In this document: piece by piece, positions 11,236 to 21,274 of the stretch
How the letters are laid out: every line of letters starts with the position of its first letter
Position numbering within the stretch: position 1 is the stretch's first letter
NCBI GenBank assembly: GCA_905221615.1
Contig: CAJNDT010000002.1
Span: 2,158,923 to 2,222,922, forward strand
Direction of reading: 5' to 3'
DNA length: 64,000 nt
Source: Symbiodinium sp. CCMP2592
Lineage: Eukaryota > Sar > Dinophyceae > Suessiales > Symbiodiniaceae
Notes under the pieces: generated by a model
Database searches by the model: none
What the model was told of the DNA's origin: nothing
The model's input: the letters and a program-made list of their open reading frames with translations, nothing else
Position numbers and translations under genes: made by a program

Positions 11236-12474
11236 GGTTGAAGAATACTGAAGACCTCGTGTGGCCGAAGGAGAGTGTCCTATCCGCCCCGATGCCCCAA
11301 CCCTAAACCCACAAACTCTTGAACCCTGAACCGAAATGCCCCCTAAACTCCGAAGCTGCAGTCGTGACCCCCGATGCCTGCAGCCTTTAAACCCTCGAGC
11401 CATTAAACCCTTGTTGGCTGTTAACTCAACTTTTCAACCTTTGGGGTTCTTATAAGGTAGTCGATTCTGAAAGTTTCAACTTTTATTTCCTCGGGTTTTG
11501 GGCCAGTGAGAATCACGCACAACCCTAGAGCCTGAAGCCCCGAAGCCATCGAACAACTCCAAAGTACCACCTACAGCTCCCTGACCTTGAATCCCTCTCC
11601 CTAAAGCCCCAGGAACCCTAAATCCCAAAGCCTCAAGCCCCAAGCATGAAACTTAACCCTAGAGCGCCTCACGCCCTAAGTCCTAAAGCTTCCAGCAGGT
11701 AACCCCACAGCAAGTAGCGAACCCTAAACCCTAAACCATGAAGCCCGCTTTCGGACGTTTCGGACGTTTCGGCGGAGAGAAAAGGGTCGTCCAAAAAAAA
11801 ACCATGTATAGGCGACCTTGATATCATACTTTGATGTATTTTTCTCGTACTCCCCATCCCCATGTGTGAGTGACCTGTTCTGCTGATGCCCCTCGGAATC
11901 CCAAGTCATTCGCTGCTTCATACCATGGAATTCCGAGGAGGAGAGGTTCGTCAAGCAGCACAGTTACTTTATGCGTTGCCAGAGTTTGTTGATGCAGTCA
12001 CGACGATGCCTCTTAGTGTAGTTTCACTTTGCAGACTCCGACCTGGATTGTCCGAGTGTGAGCGCCGAAACCCTAAACCATTGCACATTAGAAAAAACCT
12101 AAGCCCTAAACCCTAACCCCTAAGCCCTAAATCCCGAAGCTTCAACGTCCCGCAAGCTCTGGTCCTTGAGGCGAGGGGTCCCCTACGGCGGAGGCCATCA
12201 TGCGCCTGCCGAGCGGGGCAGGCATCTGCTTGGGAGTCACTATTTGGTGCCCAGCGCCTCCGGTTTGGAGTTCAGGAATAGGGCATTCTCCCGTTCTTAA
12301 CTGAGCACCGGGTCGGTTATGAATGTTGATGTCAGCTGCCCCTGGAAGCGGCAACAGCATGCAGGGACGGGAGCTGAACCTGAGTCATCGCTTGGCTGCT
12401 TGAAGTGTGCATCTTATGTGCTTGTTCTGCAGTGACAACTTCTCTACTGGAAGCGTCGGGGCATCTCTCATATA

Positions 12475-12560
12475 GTGGCCTTAACAATTTCGGGGGTTCC
12501 TTACAACTACAATATACTGGGCCCCAGAACCCTATTCGAATTTATTAAGGCCGCCTACAT
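12475..12560. mobile_element. Foldback family B
   Basis: Ends AGTGGCCTTAACAATT and TTTATTAAGGCCGCCTACA, with GGGCCCCAGAACCCTATTC inside. Confidence 0.7.
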
Positions 12561-13097
12561 TAGGTCGAACCCGGGGTTTCCAGGGTCGTGACGAGAGGAC
12601 CGCCCTTGCCGCAGGCGAGATGCTGCACATGCAAGCTTCCTCTCGAGCCCTGAGACACGGGCTCGCGAAGTAGACGTGGCCGCAGAGTTCACTCAAGTTG
12701 AGCTCCACCACATCGGCAGGTCTTAGATATGCGGGCTTCGGGCGAGACTCAGATAGTGCCAGCATGCCGCGAATGCCATGTGTTACTAACATTCTGCACT
12801 TAGTTCAGGCACGCCCGTGCCGAGCCGTTAGCCAAGTTATCTAGTAGTTAGTTTAATTCAGCCGACTGGCACCTGCTGCCCAGTCAGTTGTTAACAAAGT
12901 CAGCGAGCCTGTGTGCATACCACAAAGTGGTTTGCCTACATGGACCGGAAGAAAAGAGATTATCGATGAGGCCGTCCATCAGTTGTTCGGTGCATCGCAC
13001 TCGCACACACAAACCAACACACAAACACAAACACTCGTAAACACAGACAGTCTCGCTATCCCTCTCTCTCTCTGTCTCCTGTCGCCCTGTGCCCGTG

Positions 13098-13104
13098 TCT
13101 CTCC

Positions 13105-13144
<40 letters not shown>
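13098..13144. repeat. (TC)n microsatellite
   Basis: Uninterrupted TC dinucleotides over about 40 bases. Confidence 0.95.
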
Positions 13145-13146
<2 letters not shown>

Positions 13147-13297
13147 CCTGTAAAGTGTGAATGCAACACCAGGCAGTGTGCAGACAGCCCGGGGCAAAGT
13201 GGTGCGAAACTCTACTCCGAATGCACAGGCGCCGATGCTAAGTCATGCCCCCAACTCCTTTGTACACATTGGATGCCCCAAGGGGCCCTGGAGCCCA

Positions 13298-13342
13298 GAC
13301 CTAGGGTTTAGGGTTTAGGGTTTAGGGTTTAGGGTTTGGGGC
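13298..13342. repeat. Short TTTAGGG array
   Basis: Six near-perfect TTTAGGG units, reverse orientation to the array at 11126. Confidence 0.9.
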
Positions 13343-13401
13343 AAAAAGGGGATTTGGGATGGTTGGCGCTGGGATTTACCTGAAAAATATCATGCTAGAG
13401 A

Positions 13402-13500
13402 GTGGTGGTCAAAATAATGCCCCTTTTTGGGTGCCGGATATAGTACGGCACCTAATATTTAAGGTACCCAATAAAAACGGGTCCTAATTTTGACCACCAC
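13402..13500. mobile_element. Foldback family D
   Basis: GTGGTGGTCAAAATAATG and the right-end complement AATTTTGACCACCAC flank a TGCCGGATATAGTACGGCA palindromic core. Confidence 0.85.
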
Positions 13501-13870
13501 CCTAGTGATGTTCCAACTTTGATCCTTCAACCCGACACCCAAACCCCAAGACCCTAAAGCTTCAATGCTGGGCCCAACAGCCTAAACTAAATCCTGAACC
13601 CTGAATCCACGTCATTGTGACTTTTCTCTGCGGGGAAAAAAAAAGGTGCGGTAACCAAAAACCTTAGTGAGGTTTTGGAGTCTTTTTGGGATCATGGCAG
13701 GACCGGCCTCTTGCCGGAAGACCTTGGGGCTGCTTGCTTGAGGCTGTGGAAGGAGCCCTTGGGCAGGATAGGGAAGGATTTAGGGTTCTGGAGTAGGATA
13801 CGTATGGTCCGTATGGTAGTACCTGGTAGGATCTGGGGTTTGAGGTACAGGAATCTGCGGTTTAAGGATT

Positions 13871-13988
13871 TACAGTAGAAGCCAAAAAGTTGGAAACCCA
13901 ATAGCCTCAATCCTTAAGAGTAATGTATAGGGAATCCCAGCACTATTTGGCCTTAATCGGGTTTCCAACTTTATGGGGTTTACTGTAG
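13871..13988. mobile_element. Foldback family E, opposite orientation
   Basis: TACAGTAGAAGCCAAAAAGT left and AACTTTATGGGGTTTACTGT right; the core AGTAATGTATAGGGAATCCC is the complement of the 9665 copy. Confidence 0.86.
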
Positions 13989-14283
13989 GGTTATGGAGTA
14001 GGATATGGTAGTACCTGGTAGGATCTGGGAAGTGGGGTACAGGAGTTTGCGTTCTAGGGACTGCGGGATTCGGAAATCCGGGGACGTTGGGTTTCCCCCA
14101 GGCTCGGTGACCGGGTTCTTCGGGCCGGTCGTGGCAGTTGTAGTGGCAGTGGTGGTGGGAGTGGCTGTGTGGTGAATGCAGGGTTGAGAGCCTAGGAGGC
14201 TCCGGTGTCTCTTCTTTGGTTTTTGCTCAGTCTTTTAAGTACCGTATCACTCCCGCACGAAAATTCTGTAGGCATAGTCCAGC

Positions 14284-14500
14284 ATGCCCCCCCCCAAACA
14301 CCTTTCTAGGCTTCTAGGCCGAGAAGAGACTACCTTCGGCTCCAAGATCTGGAGTTTCATCCGTAACAGTTCCGCCATGACTGTCCTGGCAGCCCTCTCC
14401 ACTTTGGTGCATGTTGAGTTCCGCTTCGAAGTATCCGCAGACTTCGATTTCCCAGTGGCCGAAACACTCCAAGCCGTGTTGATTTTGTGTTGCTGCAGGG
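14284..14500 (+). CDS. Weak exon-like frame
   Basis: The frame from CCACCTTTC onward encodes alternating hydrophobic residues (SFIRNSSAMTVLAALSTLVH) before entering a CTG-rich stretch. It is unrecognised and may be coincidental. Confidence 0.15.
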
Positions 14501-15285
14501 TCAATGATAGGAATTATGAAGTGCTGCTGCTGCTGCTGCCACTGGCCGCAGCTGCTGTGCGGTTTGTGCGGCTCTTGCCGCTGCTGCTGTAGCGACTGCA
14601 GTGACTGAATGACGGGACTGCGACCCAAGACGAAGAAGAAAGCATAAAGCACAGGAGTTGCCAGCGGGGCAGATGCGAAACACCGAAACGTCAAACTGTG
14701 ATGAACACTGAACCCTGCATACCCCCAGGCGCTCTCAGCCATAAATCTTAAGCCCCAAGCCCCAAAGCAACAACTCCCAAATCGCCCCGAACCTTAAACC
14801 CTAAAGCCTAAACCCTAGACCCCAGGCAGACCCCAAACCCTAAACCACAAACCTAAACTCCAAACCCCAAAACCGCAAACGAAAGGACTGCGATCTCATT
14901 CGGAGCGATGAGCATCAGCAGAACCAGGTCTGCACCGGTATATCAGACTAGAATAGACTAAAGTGTAGTACGATCAAATACCATACGATGATGTACCCTA
15001 GTATATTATGATACAGAACAGGTTAGTGACATAAACCTTGATTTACCATTCTTGTGAGTTTTCAAAGGCTCCTGGCAAGGTTCAGTTGAGTTTTTTGGCG
15101 AAGTTCAGCTAAACCCGACCGCTAAAACCACATAAACATTTTTGACAAACCGAATTGAAGGATTAGTTCAACCCGGCTGGAGGAAAGAGTCACTTGGGAG
15201 GCGGCATGTAGATGTCGAGGTTTCTAGACTTTGAGGAGCAAGCTGCTGCTCAGCCTCGAAGCAGAGACTTCTTGCTTTGATGCAG

Positions 15286-15378
15286 GTGTACTGCCCGGTG
15301 GACAAAGCTATCCCCGAGGCCGTCGCATGGTCTGCGAGGGTGATCCCAAAACCCTGCCACATCAGCCGGAACCGATAA
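15286..15378 (+). CDS. Exon-like island ending in a stop
   Basis: The GATGCAG acceptor is followed by GTGTACTGCCCG. The frame VYCPVDKAIPEAVAWSARVI is GC-rich at third positions and ends at TAA after 30 codons. It could be a short terminal exon, or a GA donor could lie inside it. Family unknown. Confidence 0.28.
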   Translation: MYCPVDKAIPEAVAWSARVIPKPCHISRNR

Positions 15379-16251
15379 ACGATAGGCTTTTGTATACCTG
15401 TGAATACGGTACATACTATTTTTCATAATGTGTAACAGGACGAGAGATCTTGGCGCCTAACCTTTCCAACAGACGGAAAATTTGGCGTCGGTCCGGATAG
15501 CTGGGACGCACGCGCCAAACCTCATGGAAGTCTTATTCTGGCCATGGTTTAGGGTTTTAGGGCCTTGGGGTTCCACACTAACTTAGGGCCTTGGGACTCT
15601 TAGGGCCTTGGGGTTCTTAGGGCCTTGGGGTTCAGGATTTTAGGCTTACACGCCGGGGGTACCCGCCAGTTCTCCCTAGACCTTCAAGTCTAAACTTGCG
15701 CAGGTGGTGCGAGTGTGACCCCCAGCCCCTGCCGGCGGGATAGTCTTTGGATTCCGGCGAGGGTTGAGGGGTGCAGGTGGTTCATTGGGCCATCGGGTTC
15801 CTGGTTCTACGGTTTTAAGTTTTCTACATGGCCCAGGGCTGCCATCTAGGAACTCGCTTCAGTCGATTCAGGGCATCGGGATCTTCAGTGCCAAGTTTGG
15901 GGTGTACTGTAGAATTAGGGGTACAGTCTGTGGGCATGATGATGAGTGCAACATCACTTGCGACAACGACGCATGAACGGTTTTGGGTTTGGGATTCCGA
16001 GCCTTGGGTGCCAACGGTGAGACTCTTGACCCAGCCCTCCTCAAAACCCCGATCAGAGGCTACATCGCACAAAGCCCGAAGCCTTCATGACATGCCCAAG
16101 GATTATTCTCAATATTCTATGCTGGCTGTGGCCAGATATCCCTTGCTCTGTTCGTGTGTGTTGAGGGTGCAGCACCGATACTCGCTGGCCTTCCCATACC
16201 CTCCTTAGGTCGCACGAGGTTCTGAACGGTTGTTATCCACGAAGCACTGTC

Positions 16252-16440
16252 TTGACTTTCACGGCTGATGACCCGGCGCGAATTTTACAAGAACTATCTG
16301 AAGCTTTCAAATCTGAACATTGCAAGGGCTTTGCACTGAAGCAGGCTTTGGCATATTCAAAGCTGGATTCTGGTGGAGAAATGAATCCAAGTTACCAAAT
16401 TGGCAAATTTAGTACATCATACGGTTCCCACTTAACTTAA
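16252..16440 (+). CDS. Possible exon, unidentified
   Basis: The frame DPARILQELSEAFKSEHCKG continues as FALKQALAYSKLDSGGEMN and looks helical. A second island with acceptor CCCAG follows at about 16452 (KWMSEAMRVNVEETNQQKLC). The two may belong to one gene. Third positions are less GC-biased than in the proteasome gene. No family assigned. Confidence 0.3.
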   Translation: MTFTADDPARILQELSEAFKSEHCKGFALKQALAYSKLDSGGEMNPSYQIGKFSTSYGSHLT

Positions 16441-16452
16441 CAAGAACCCAGA

Positions 16453-16540
16453 AAAATGGATGTCCGAGGCCATGCGAGTCAACGTGGAGGAAACAAACCA
16501 GCAGAAGCTTTGCTGCAGGGACGGTTCTTCACCTGGGATC
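16453..16540 (+). CDS. Exon-like island next to 16252-16440
   Basis: After ACCCAG the frame runs KWMSEAMRVNVEETNQQKLC CRD with strong codon regularity. The downstream edge is unclear, and a T-rich tract follows. Confidence 0.28.
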
Positions 16541-17561
16541 TGGGGTACCATACTTGAATGCTTTTTTTTTGGACTTGTTCCTCAAAGGAACCATTCCTGA
16601 TTGGTTACTTCAAAGTCCAGGAACTGTGACCATCAAGGGGATTGATGAGAGCTGGGCATTGCAGAGGGGGCGGTCACGGCCGGTATGCTTGTCTTCAGTG
16701 ATGAGTGATAGTATTTGGGCTAAACCAAAGGCTGCCTAACAGTCTGCTGTCTGCTAGTTTTGCCGCAGCTGTTTGTTACGGCTGCCGTCTTCGCGGTCGT
16801 CGTTGTTGTGGCTGCTGCTGTCGTCGATGCTCTTTTCTTAGCAAGGTTGTAAAACGTGCCGGGTGACGAAGGCACAGTTGCTACCAGCTGGCGCGGCTGC
16901 ATGTTGATGCGAACTGTGAGATGCCTTTGGACCCCTTTGGTATCTGCTGTAGACGGTCATCTAGGATCTAGAACTGCTCCACACGAGCCTTGGGAGCGAC
17001 CCTATCGCCTAAAAGCACATTTCCAACATTTTCCAATCCGACAATCCAGACCCGCAGTCGCTCAAGTTGATACTTCCAAAGTATGAAGCCTGTGAGGAAG
17101 TTCTTCCTGGTGACCCTTTCAGTTGCTGGCTCGGCTCTTGCATGGAAAGTGGGGCCGCCATGCAGCAGAACTCCCGTCTTTCTGTTTGTTGTAAGTTCAG
17201 GGTTCAGGGCGTCCGAAGCCACTGAGGCTATGGGCTTGGGAATGCAGATCACTTGACGGTAAGAAGTAGCAGCAGGAGGAGACTGGCGTCTGTTCCCCTA
17301 CGTTCCCTTGCTGTGGCCGTGGACTGCAACATTCGGAGTGAATTTTTCTGCTTGAATGCTTGCATGCAGTATGGCTCCGAACCCCAGTTCTGCTTCTTCC
17401 TTCGTATTTGAAAGAGGCATCCTTCCTCTTTCCGCCCTTACAGGCAAGCTAGCTTATAGGTGTGGGCCATTATTTTGCCTAGTTTTGTGGGTTGAGGTAG
17501 TTTGGGGTTGTTCAAGGGGGGGGAGAGAAGCCTGCTGAAACAGGTAGTTTGCGCTTGAAAT

Positions 17562-17669
17562 CCAGAGACTCCAAGATCCCGTAATTGAGGAATATGCCTT
17601 AACTCATCACAGGGATCCTACCATGATTCAAGGTATATTCCTTAATTAAGGGATGTTAGAGTCTCTGGG
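17562..17669. mobile_element. Foldback family C
   Basis: CCAGAGACTCCAAGATCCC at the left and GGGATGTTAGAGTCTCTGG at the right. An exon-like island starts 21 bases downstream. Confidence 0.85.
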
Positions 17670-17690
17670 AAGCCTGCCCATTCAGCTCAG

Positions 17691-17756
17691 GGCGACGACT
17701 CCGAGGAGATGGTCGCCCGCGCCAAGTTCGCCGCTGCCTTGGCCGCTGGCGACCAT
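17691..17756 (+). CDS. Exon-like island feeding a tandem array
   Basis: The acceptor CTCAG is followed by GGCGACGACTCC. The 22-codon frame GDDSEEMVARAKFAAALAAG continues to GDH and is strongly GC-biased at third positions. Its 3' edge (GGCGACCATGGAGATCTA) is the first, GC-richer version of a unit repeated through 18115. Family unknown. Confidence 0.35.
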
Positions 17757-18115
17757 GGAGATCTACAGTTAGAGTGTGCGGCTTGAAAGTGTAGAGTTTC
17801 GGGCTTTCTGGGCTACCATAGAAATCTAAATTTAGAGTTTGGGGCTTTATGGGCTACCATAGAAATCTAAATTTAGAGTTTGGGGCTTTATGGGCTACCA
17901 TGAGAGTGTAGAACTTTGGTTGTTGGGGGTTTGGCTCTTGGCTTTATGGGCTACCATCTGAGCAAACGTGGGGCTATATGGGCGACCATCTAAGTGTAGA
18001 AGCTGGGTCTTTATGGGCTACCACAGAGATCTAAATTGAGATTTTGGGGCTTTATGGGCCGCCATAGAAATCTACGTTTAGAGCTTGGGGTTAGCGGCTA
18101 CCACAGAGATTTAAA
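17747..18115 (+). repeat. Tandem array seeded by an exon edge
   Basis: About eight imperfect units of roughly 40-50 bases carry GGGCTACCATAGAGATCTAA and TTTAGAGTTTGGGGCTTTAT. The first unit overlaps the 3' end of the exon-like island at 17691-17756. Confidence 0.85.
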
Positions 18116-18435
18116 GACCCGGCGCCGAACCATGGCCTTCGCCCCTAAACTCTTCGACCCGGAGCCTTAGGCCCTGGACCCTACACCCCTCCTACACCGA
18201 ATCGAGAAGCGTACCAAAACACACCGAAGTCGTGTTTAAGCTGATTTTGTAAAGTGGAGGCTCGAGTCCTTGTCTGCGAGACTCAGGCAGTTTCCTTTGC
18301 AGTGGCTTATACCTTGGGTCAGACTACAATTGAACACCTACCTTGATTCCTTGTCGTAAGCCGTACATGTCAAGTTCAAGATTAAACCCTAAACGCCCTA
18401 AAACCTTAAATCCTGAACCTCAACCCTTAACCCTC

Positions 18436-18511
18436 GGGCTCGTCCTTGCTAGGTTAGCAAAAACCCTTAACGCCAACCAAGCGCAAACCTGGCACCCTCC
18501 ATTCTGAAACC
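18436..18511 (+). repeat. Left bipartite direct repeat flanking the viral insert
   Basis: GGGCTCGTCCTTGCTAGGT (18436-18454) and ACCCTCCATTCTGAAACC (18494-18511) recur in the same order at 22704-22768, downstream of the viral frame. Confidence 0.7.
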
Positions 18512-18532
18512 CTAAACCCTAAACCCTGGCTA

Positions 18533-21274
18533 CAAGGTGCCACAAATATCGACGATGTCCTTCTCATCTTGAAAACCGCAACCAAAGTCGGGACTGCACT
18601 TGCAGAAGAGTTATTTTCCAAGTTAGAGGACGTGTATCGAAGATTGGGATACATCATTGATCGAACTAAATCCTTGTTGTCTGATCGCAAGTGCGTCTTG
18701 CTCAGTCGATACTTTGTGGATGGCGTGGAACTGATGGTCCCTTTGAAGACGTGCATTCGAGCTGCGAAGTCTTTGAAGAATGATCTTCCCAATTTGCATG
18801 ATACCGTTAGAGCCAAGTATGCCTATTACAAATCCTTGGAGTTGCAAAGCGGCAGCACTTACATTGTCGAGTACCTGAAGTACTGCGACGTCTTTGAAAC
18901 ACTGATTGAGTTCACAACTCCCAACGCTGATCTGAACGCCTTGGTATCGATGCTCTTTTTGCCAATTACGCTTGGAGGATTCGGCTTCCATGACCCTATA
19001 TCTGAGAACAGAACCGGCGATCGGGACGCTTTGTCGTATTCAGCTGCTTTATGCTGCAAGAACACAAAGAATGATGCCTTAGTTCCTGATGACCTCGAAG
19101 AGATTGCTTTGTGCATCCTTGGCATGTTTGAAGGCTTGGAAGTTAAGAAAGTTTCTCCTCTCTCTGTCTGTCGAAATGTATTTAGCGTTGTGCCAGTGAT
19201 TCCTGTGTCTGGGGCGGATCTCATCAGACGTCAAAGCGCAGTCGCGTGTCGCAAGATGCTCCAAAAAGACAAATGGAGACTTCCTGAGAACGACATTGAC
19301 ATCCTGAACCAGAGTCTGGAACTGCTTCTGAAGACTGGCAGTCATCAGGCCCAGACACTCAAGAATGTTGTGGCGGGTACTTACTCCTCCCTCTACATAG
19401 ATTCACTTGAGCGATTTGAGGGCTGTGCTGCTGTTTTCATAACTGGAAAAGCCCGAAAAGGTATCACTATCAAGGCTGTGTCACTTGATAGGCTCTATAT
19501 GAGCAAGATGTTGTCGCTCATTTGCTGCAACAAGCTTACAAAAAACAAGAAGGACTATGGCTGGCAATATGCTCAGGACATCAGGTTCAGATTTCATCGT
19601 ATGAACAACTGTGAGATCTTTGGGAGCACATACCCATCCTGTCTGGACATCATTGGTTTTGCGTCTAACACGCAGGCTGGAGCAGCTTCAGTCAGATTGG
19701 ACACCAGAGAGATTGACGACCCTTTGAGCGTGTCCACACTATACCCTGCCATGATGAGGAGCAAGCGAGGAATTCGACTGCTTATCAAACCTTCTACAAT
19801 AAGCAATACCCTTGACGTCGCAACAGATCGTATGAATGTCTGGCAGGCGAAAGTCTCGAGAGCGCTTGTGGCTATAGCCGAAGAAGCTCAGCGGCACTCC
19901 AATGCTGACCGGTATTACCTCTTTCTTTGCGCCTCATGGCAGGTCCCGAGCTCTCACAAGCCACTTACTCGGGAAATCGAGAATTTGCTTAAAAAGGTCT
20001 CAGCCAAGAGATCTCTTCTTTCTGTTCACGCCTCTCTGTATACGACTGGCGAGGCCAAAAACATCTACTCTTCGTCTTCATCAGACACCTCAAAGGCTTG
20101 GGAACCTCTGAGAGCACTGGGACATCTTTCTGATGTCCTGGAAGTGGATACTCATGCGAGGATGTGCATGTGTGTCAATTGCCTACATGCATTTCGCAAA
20201 TTTCCTCTTGCAAAGATGAGACTTGCAAAGATCGAGTGGGAATTGACGGTCGACATTAATGGTGCCATGCTTGTCGACCAGGCACCTTTCGTCTCAAGCG
20301 GCTTGGAAAATTCGAAGTTGATGAATCTTCTGGCGCCCATTCAAGTCCCAGATGAACTACGGAAAAACGTCTGGGATATTTTGTGTGAAGATGGCGAGAA
20401 GCGGTCTTCAATCGTTGATCGTCTCTCAAGAGCTTTCCTTGAAGACTCAGCAATTCAGAGCTTGGACGAAGTCCCGCAAAACCAGATTTCAGAGTATATT
20501 TCTTCGCGGGACTATGTGGGCATGCAGCAGTTGGGCGATAACACTTTCTACTCGGATCAATGCCTCATCAGCCACAAGTTGCCAGCTGGTACAATTTTCA
20601 GGTCCAGTTGGCTGAACATCATCAACGAGTTGAGGCGCCAAATTTACTCTGATTGCGACTCTGTATTCGATTTGCCTAAAGCCGGTTCCAGACTACCTGA
20701 TCTATGCAAGAAGTGTGAGATCAATCCGACAATAAGGCAAATTTTTACTATGGATGAGTACATCAGTTTTTCACTTTTCCTTGAAACAAATGAATCAGTT
20801 GTCCCACTCGAAAGATCTTTTTACTGCACAGTCGGTGCAAACATGAGCCTCACAGATCTGTTTCCTACCGCAACAAGAAGGGGCAACTTGGCTGAGCTCA
20901 ACAATGGGATTCGTCAACAAATTGGCGTTCAACTGAGGGCCAGCCTTTTTCGAATAGCAGTGAAGCAGATGAGTGGCGCAAAACACAACCTGCCTCATTT
21001 TATGGGATACTTGACTATTACGAATGATGGTGGAGTCAACCTCAACCAGGTTCAACAGAATCTGGAGTCTCTCGTGAAAGTTCTTGTGGAGTCAGCTGGG
21101 AGCTCAATTTATGAGAAGAAAGACTTTTCAGACGCCATCGTCGCCAACTTGTGGAGGAGTGCTAGGCCTTTTGACGTTTTGTCATCTGCATTTAGCAAGG
21201 TTGATGATCGAGTGAACCAGGCCACTTGCACCATGATGAATCACATCCATGAGATATATGATGTTATCTTCTAA
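18533..21274 (+). CDS. Endogenous viral element: partial L polymerase of a non-segmented negative-strand RNA virus
   Basis: The open frame runs about 900 codons to TAA at 21272 with no internal stop. There is no ATG at its 5' edge: the frame runs on upstream into telomere-like DNA through a CTACAAG|GTGCC junction that resembles a splice acceptor. Residues below are counted from the TTG at 18569. Order of features follows Mononegavirales-type L proteins: RLGYIIDRTKSLLSDR and the RYFVDGVELMVPLKT block expected just after the polymerase GDNQ motif; LGGFGF (135-140) followed by RTGDRDAL (148-155), like the conserved GG...R.GDP.T region; FGSTYPSC (351-358), like the GVTTPHP block of the capping domain; a CxCx2CxH cluster (533-540) and CKKC (713-716). 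The catalytic palm upstream and the methyltransferase end are missing, so it is a middle fragment of a protein normally about 2,000 residues long. Third codon positions are richer in A/T than in the proteasome gene. Family-level placement is not possible by eye. Confidence 0.82.
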   Translation, partial: QGATNIDDVLLILKTATKVGTALAEELFSKLEDVYRRLGYIIDRTKSLLSDRKCVLLSRYFVDGVELMVPLKTCIRAAKSLKNDLPNLHDTVRAKYAYYKSLELQSGSTYIVEYLKYCDVFETLIEFTTPNADLNALVSMLFLPITLGGFGFHDPISENRTGDRDALSYSAALCCKNTKNDALVPDDLEEIALCILGMFEGLEVKKVSPLSVCRNVFSVVPVIPVSGADLIRRQSAVACRKMLQKDKWRLPENDIDILNQSLELLLKTGSHQAQTLKNVVAGTYSSLYIDSLERFEGCAAVFITGKARKGITIKAVSLDRLYMSKMLSLICCNKLTKNKKDYGWQYAQDIRFRFHRMNNCEIFGSTYPSCLDIIGFASNTQAGAASVRLDTREIDDPLSVSTLYPAMMRSKRGIRLLIKPSTISNTLDVATDRMNVWQAKVSRALVAIAEEAQRHSNADRYYLFLCASWQVPSSHKPLTREIENLLKKVSAKRSLLSVHASLYTTGEAKNIYSSSSSDTSKAWEPLRALGHLSDVLEVDTHARMCMCVNCLHAFRKFPLAKMRLAKIEWELTVDINGAMLVDQAPFVSSGLENSKLMNLLAPIQVPDELRKNVWDILCEDGEKRSSIVDRLSRAFLEDSAIQSLDEVPQNQISEYISSRDYVGMQQLGDNTFYSDQCLISHKLPAGTIFRSSWLNIINELRRQIYSDCDSVFDLPKAGSRLPDLCKKCEINPTIRQIFTMDEYISFSLFLETNESVVPLERSFYCTVGANMSLTDLFPTATRRGNLAELNNGIRQQIGVQLRASLFRIAVKQMSGAKHNLPHFMGYLTITNDGGVNLNQVQQNLESLVKVLVESAGSSIYEKKDFSDAIVANLWRSARPFDVLSSAFSKVDDRVNQATCTMMNHIHEIYDVIF

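Noticed and set aside
18454..20453. Antisense frames of 60-120 codons opposite the viral fragment
   Set aside because: They overlap a strong sense frame and show no family signals of their own.
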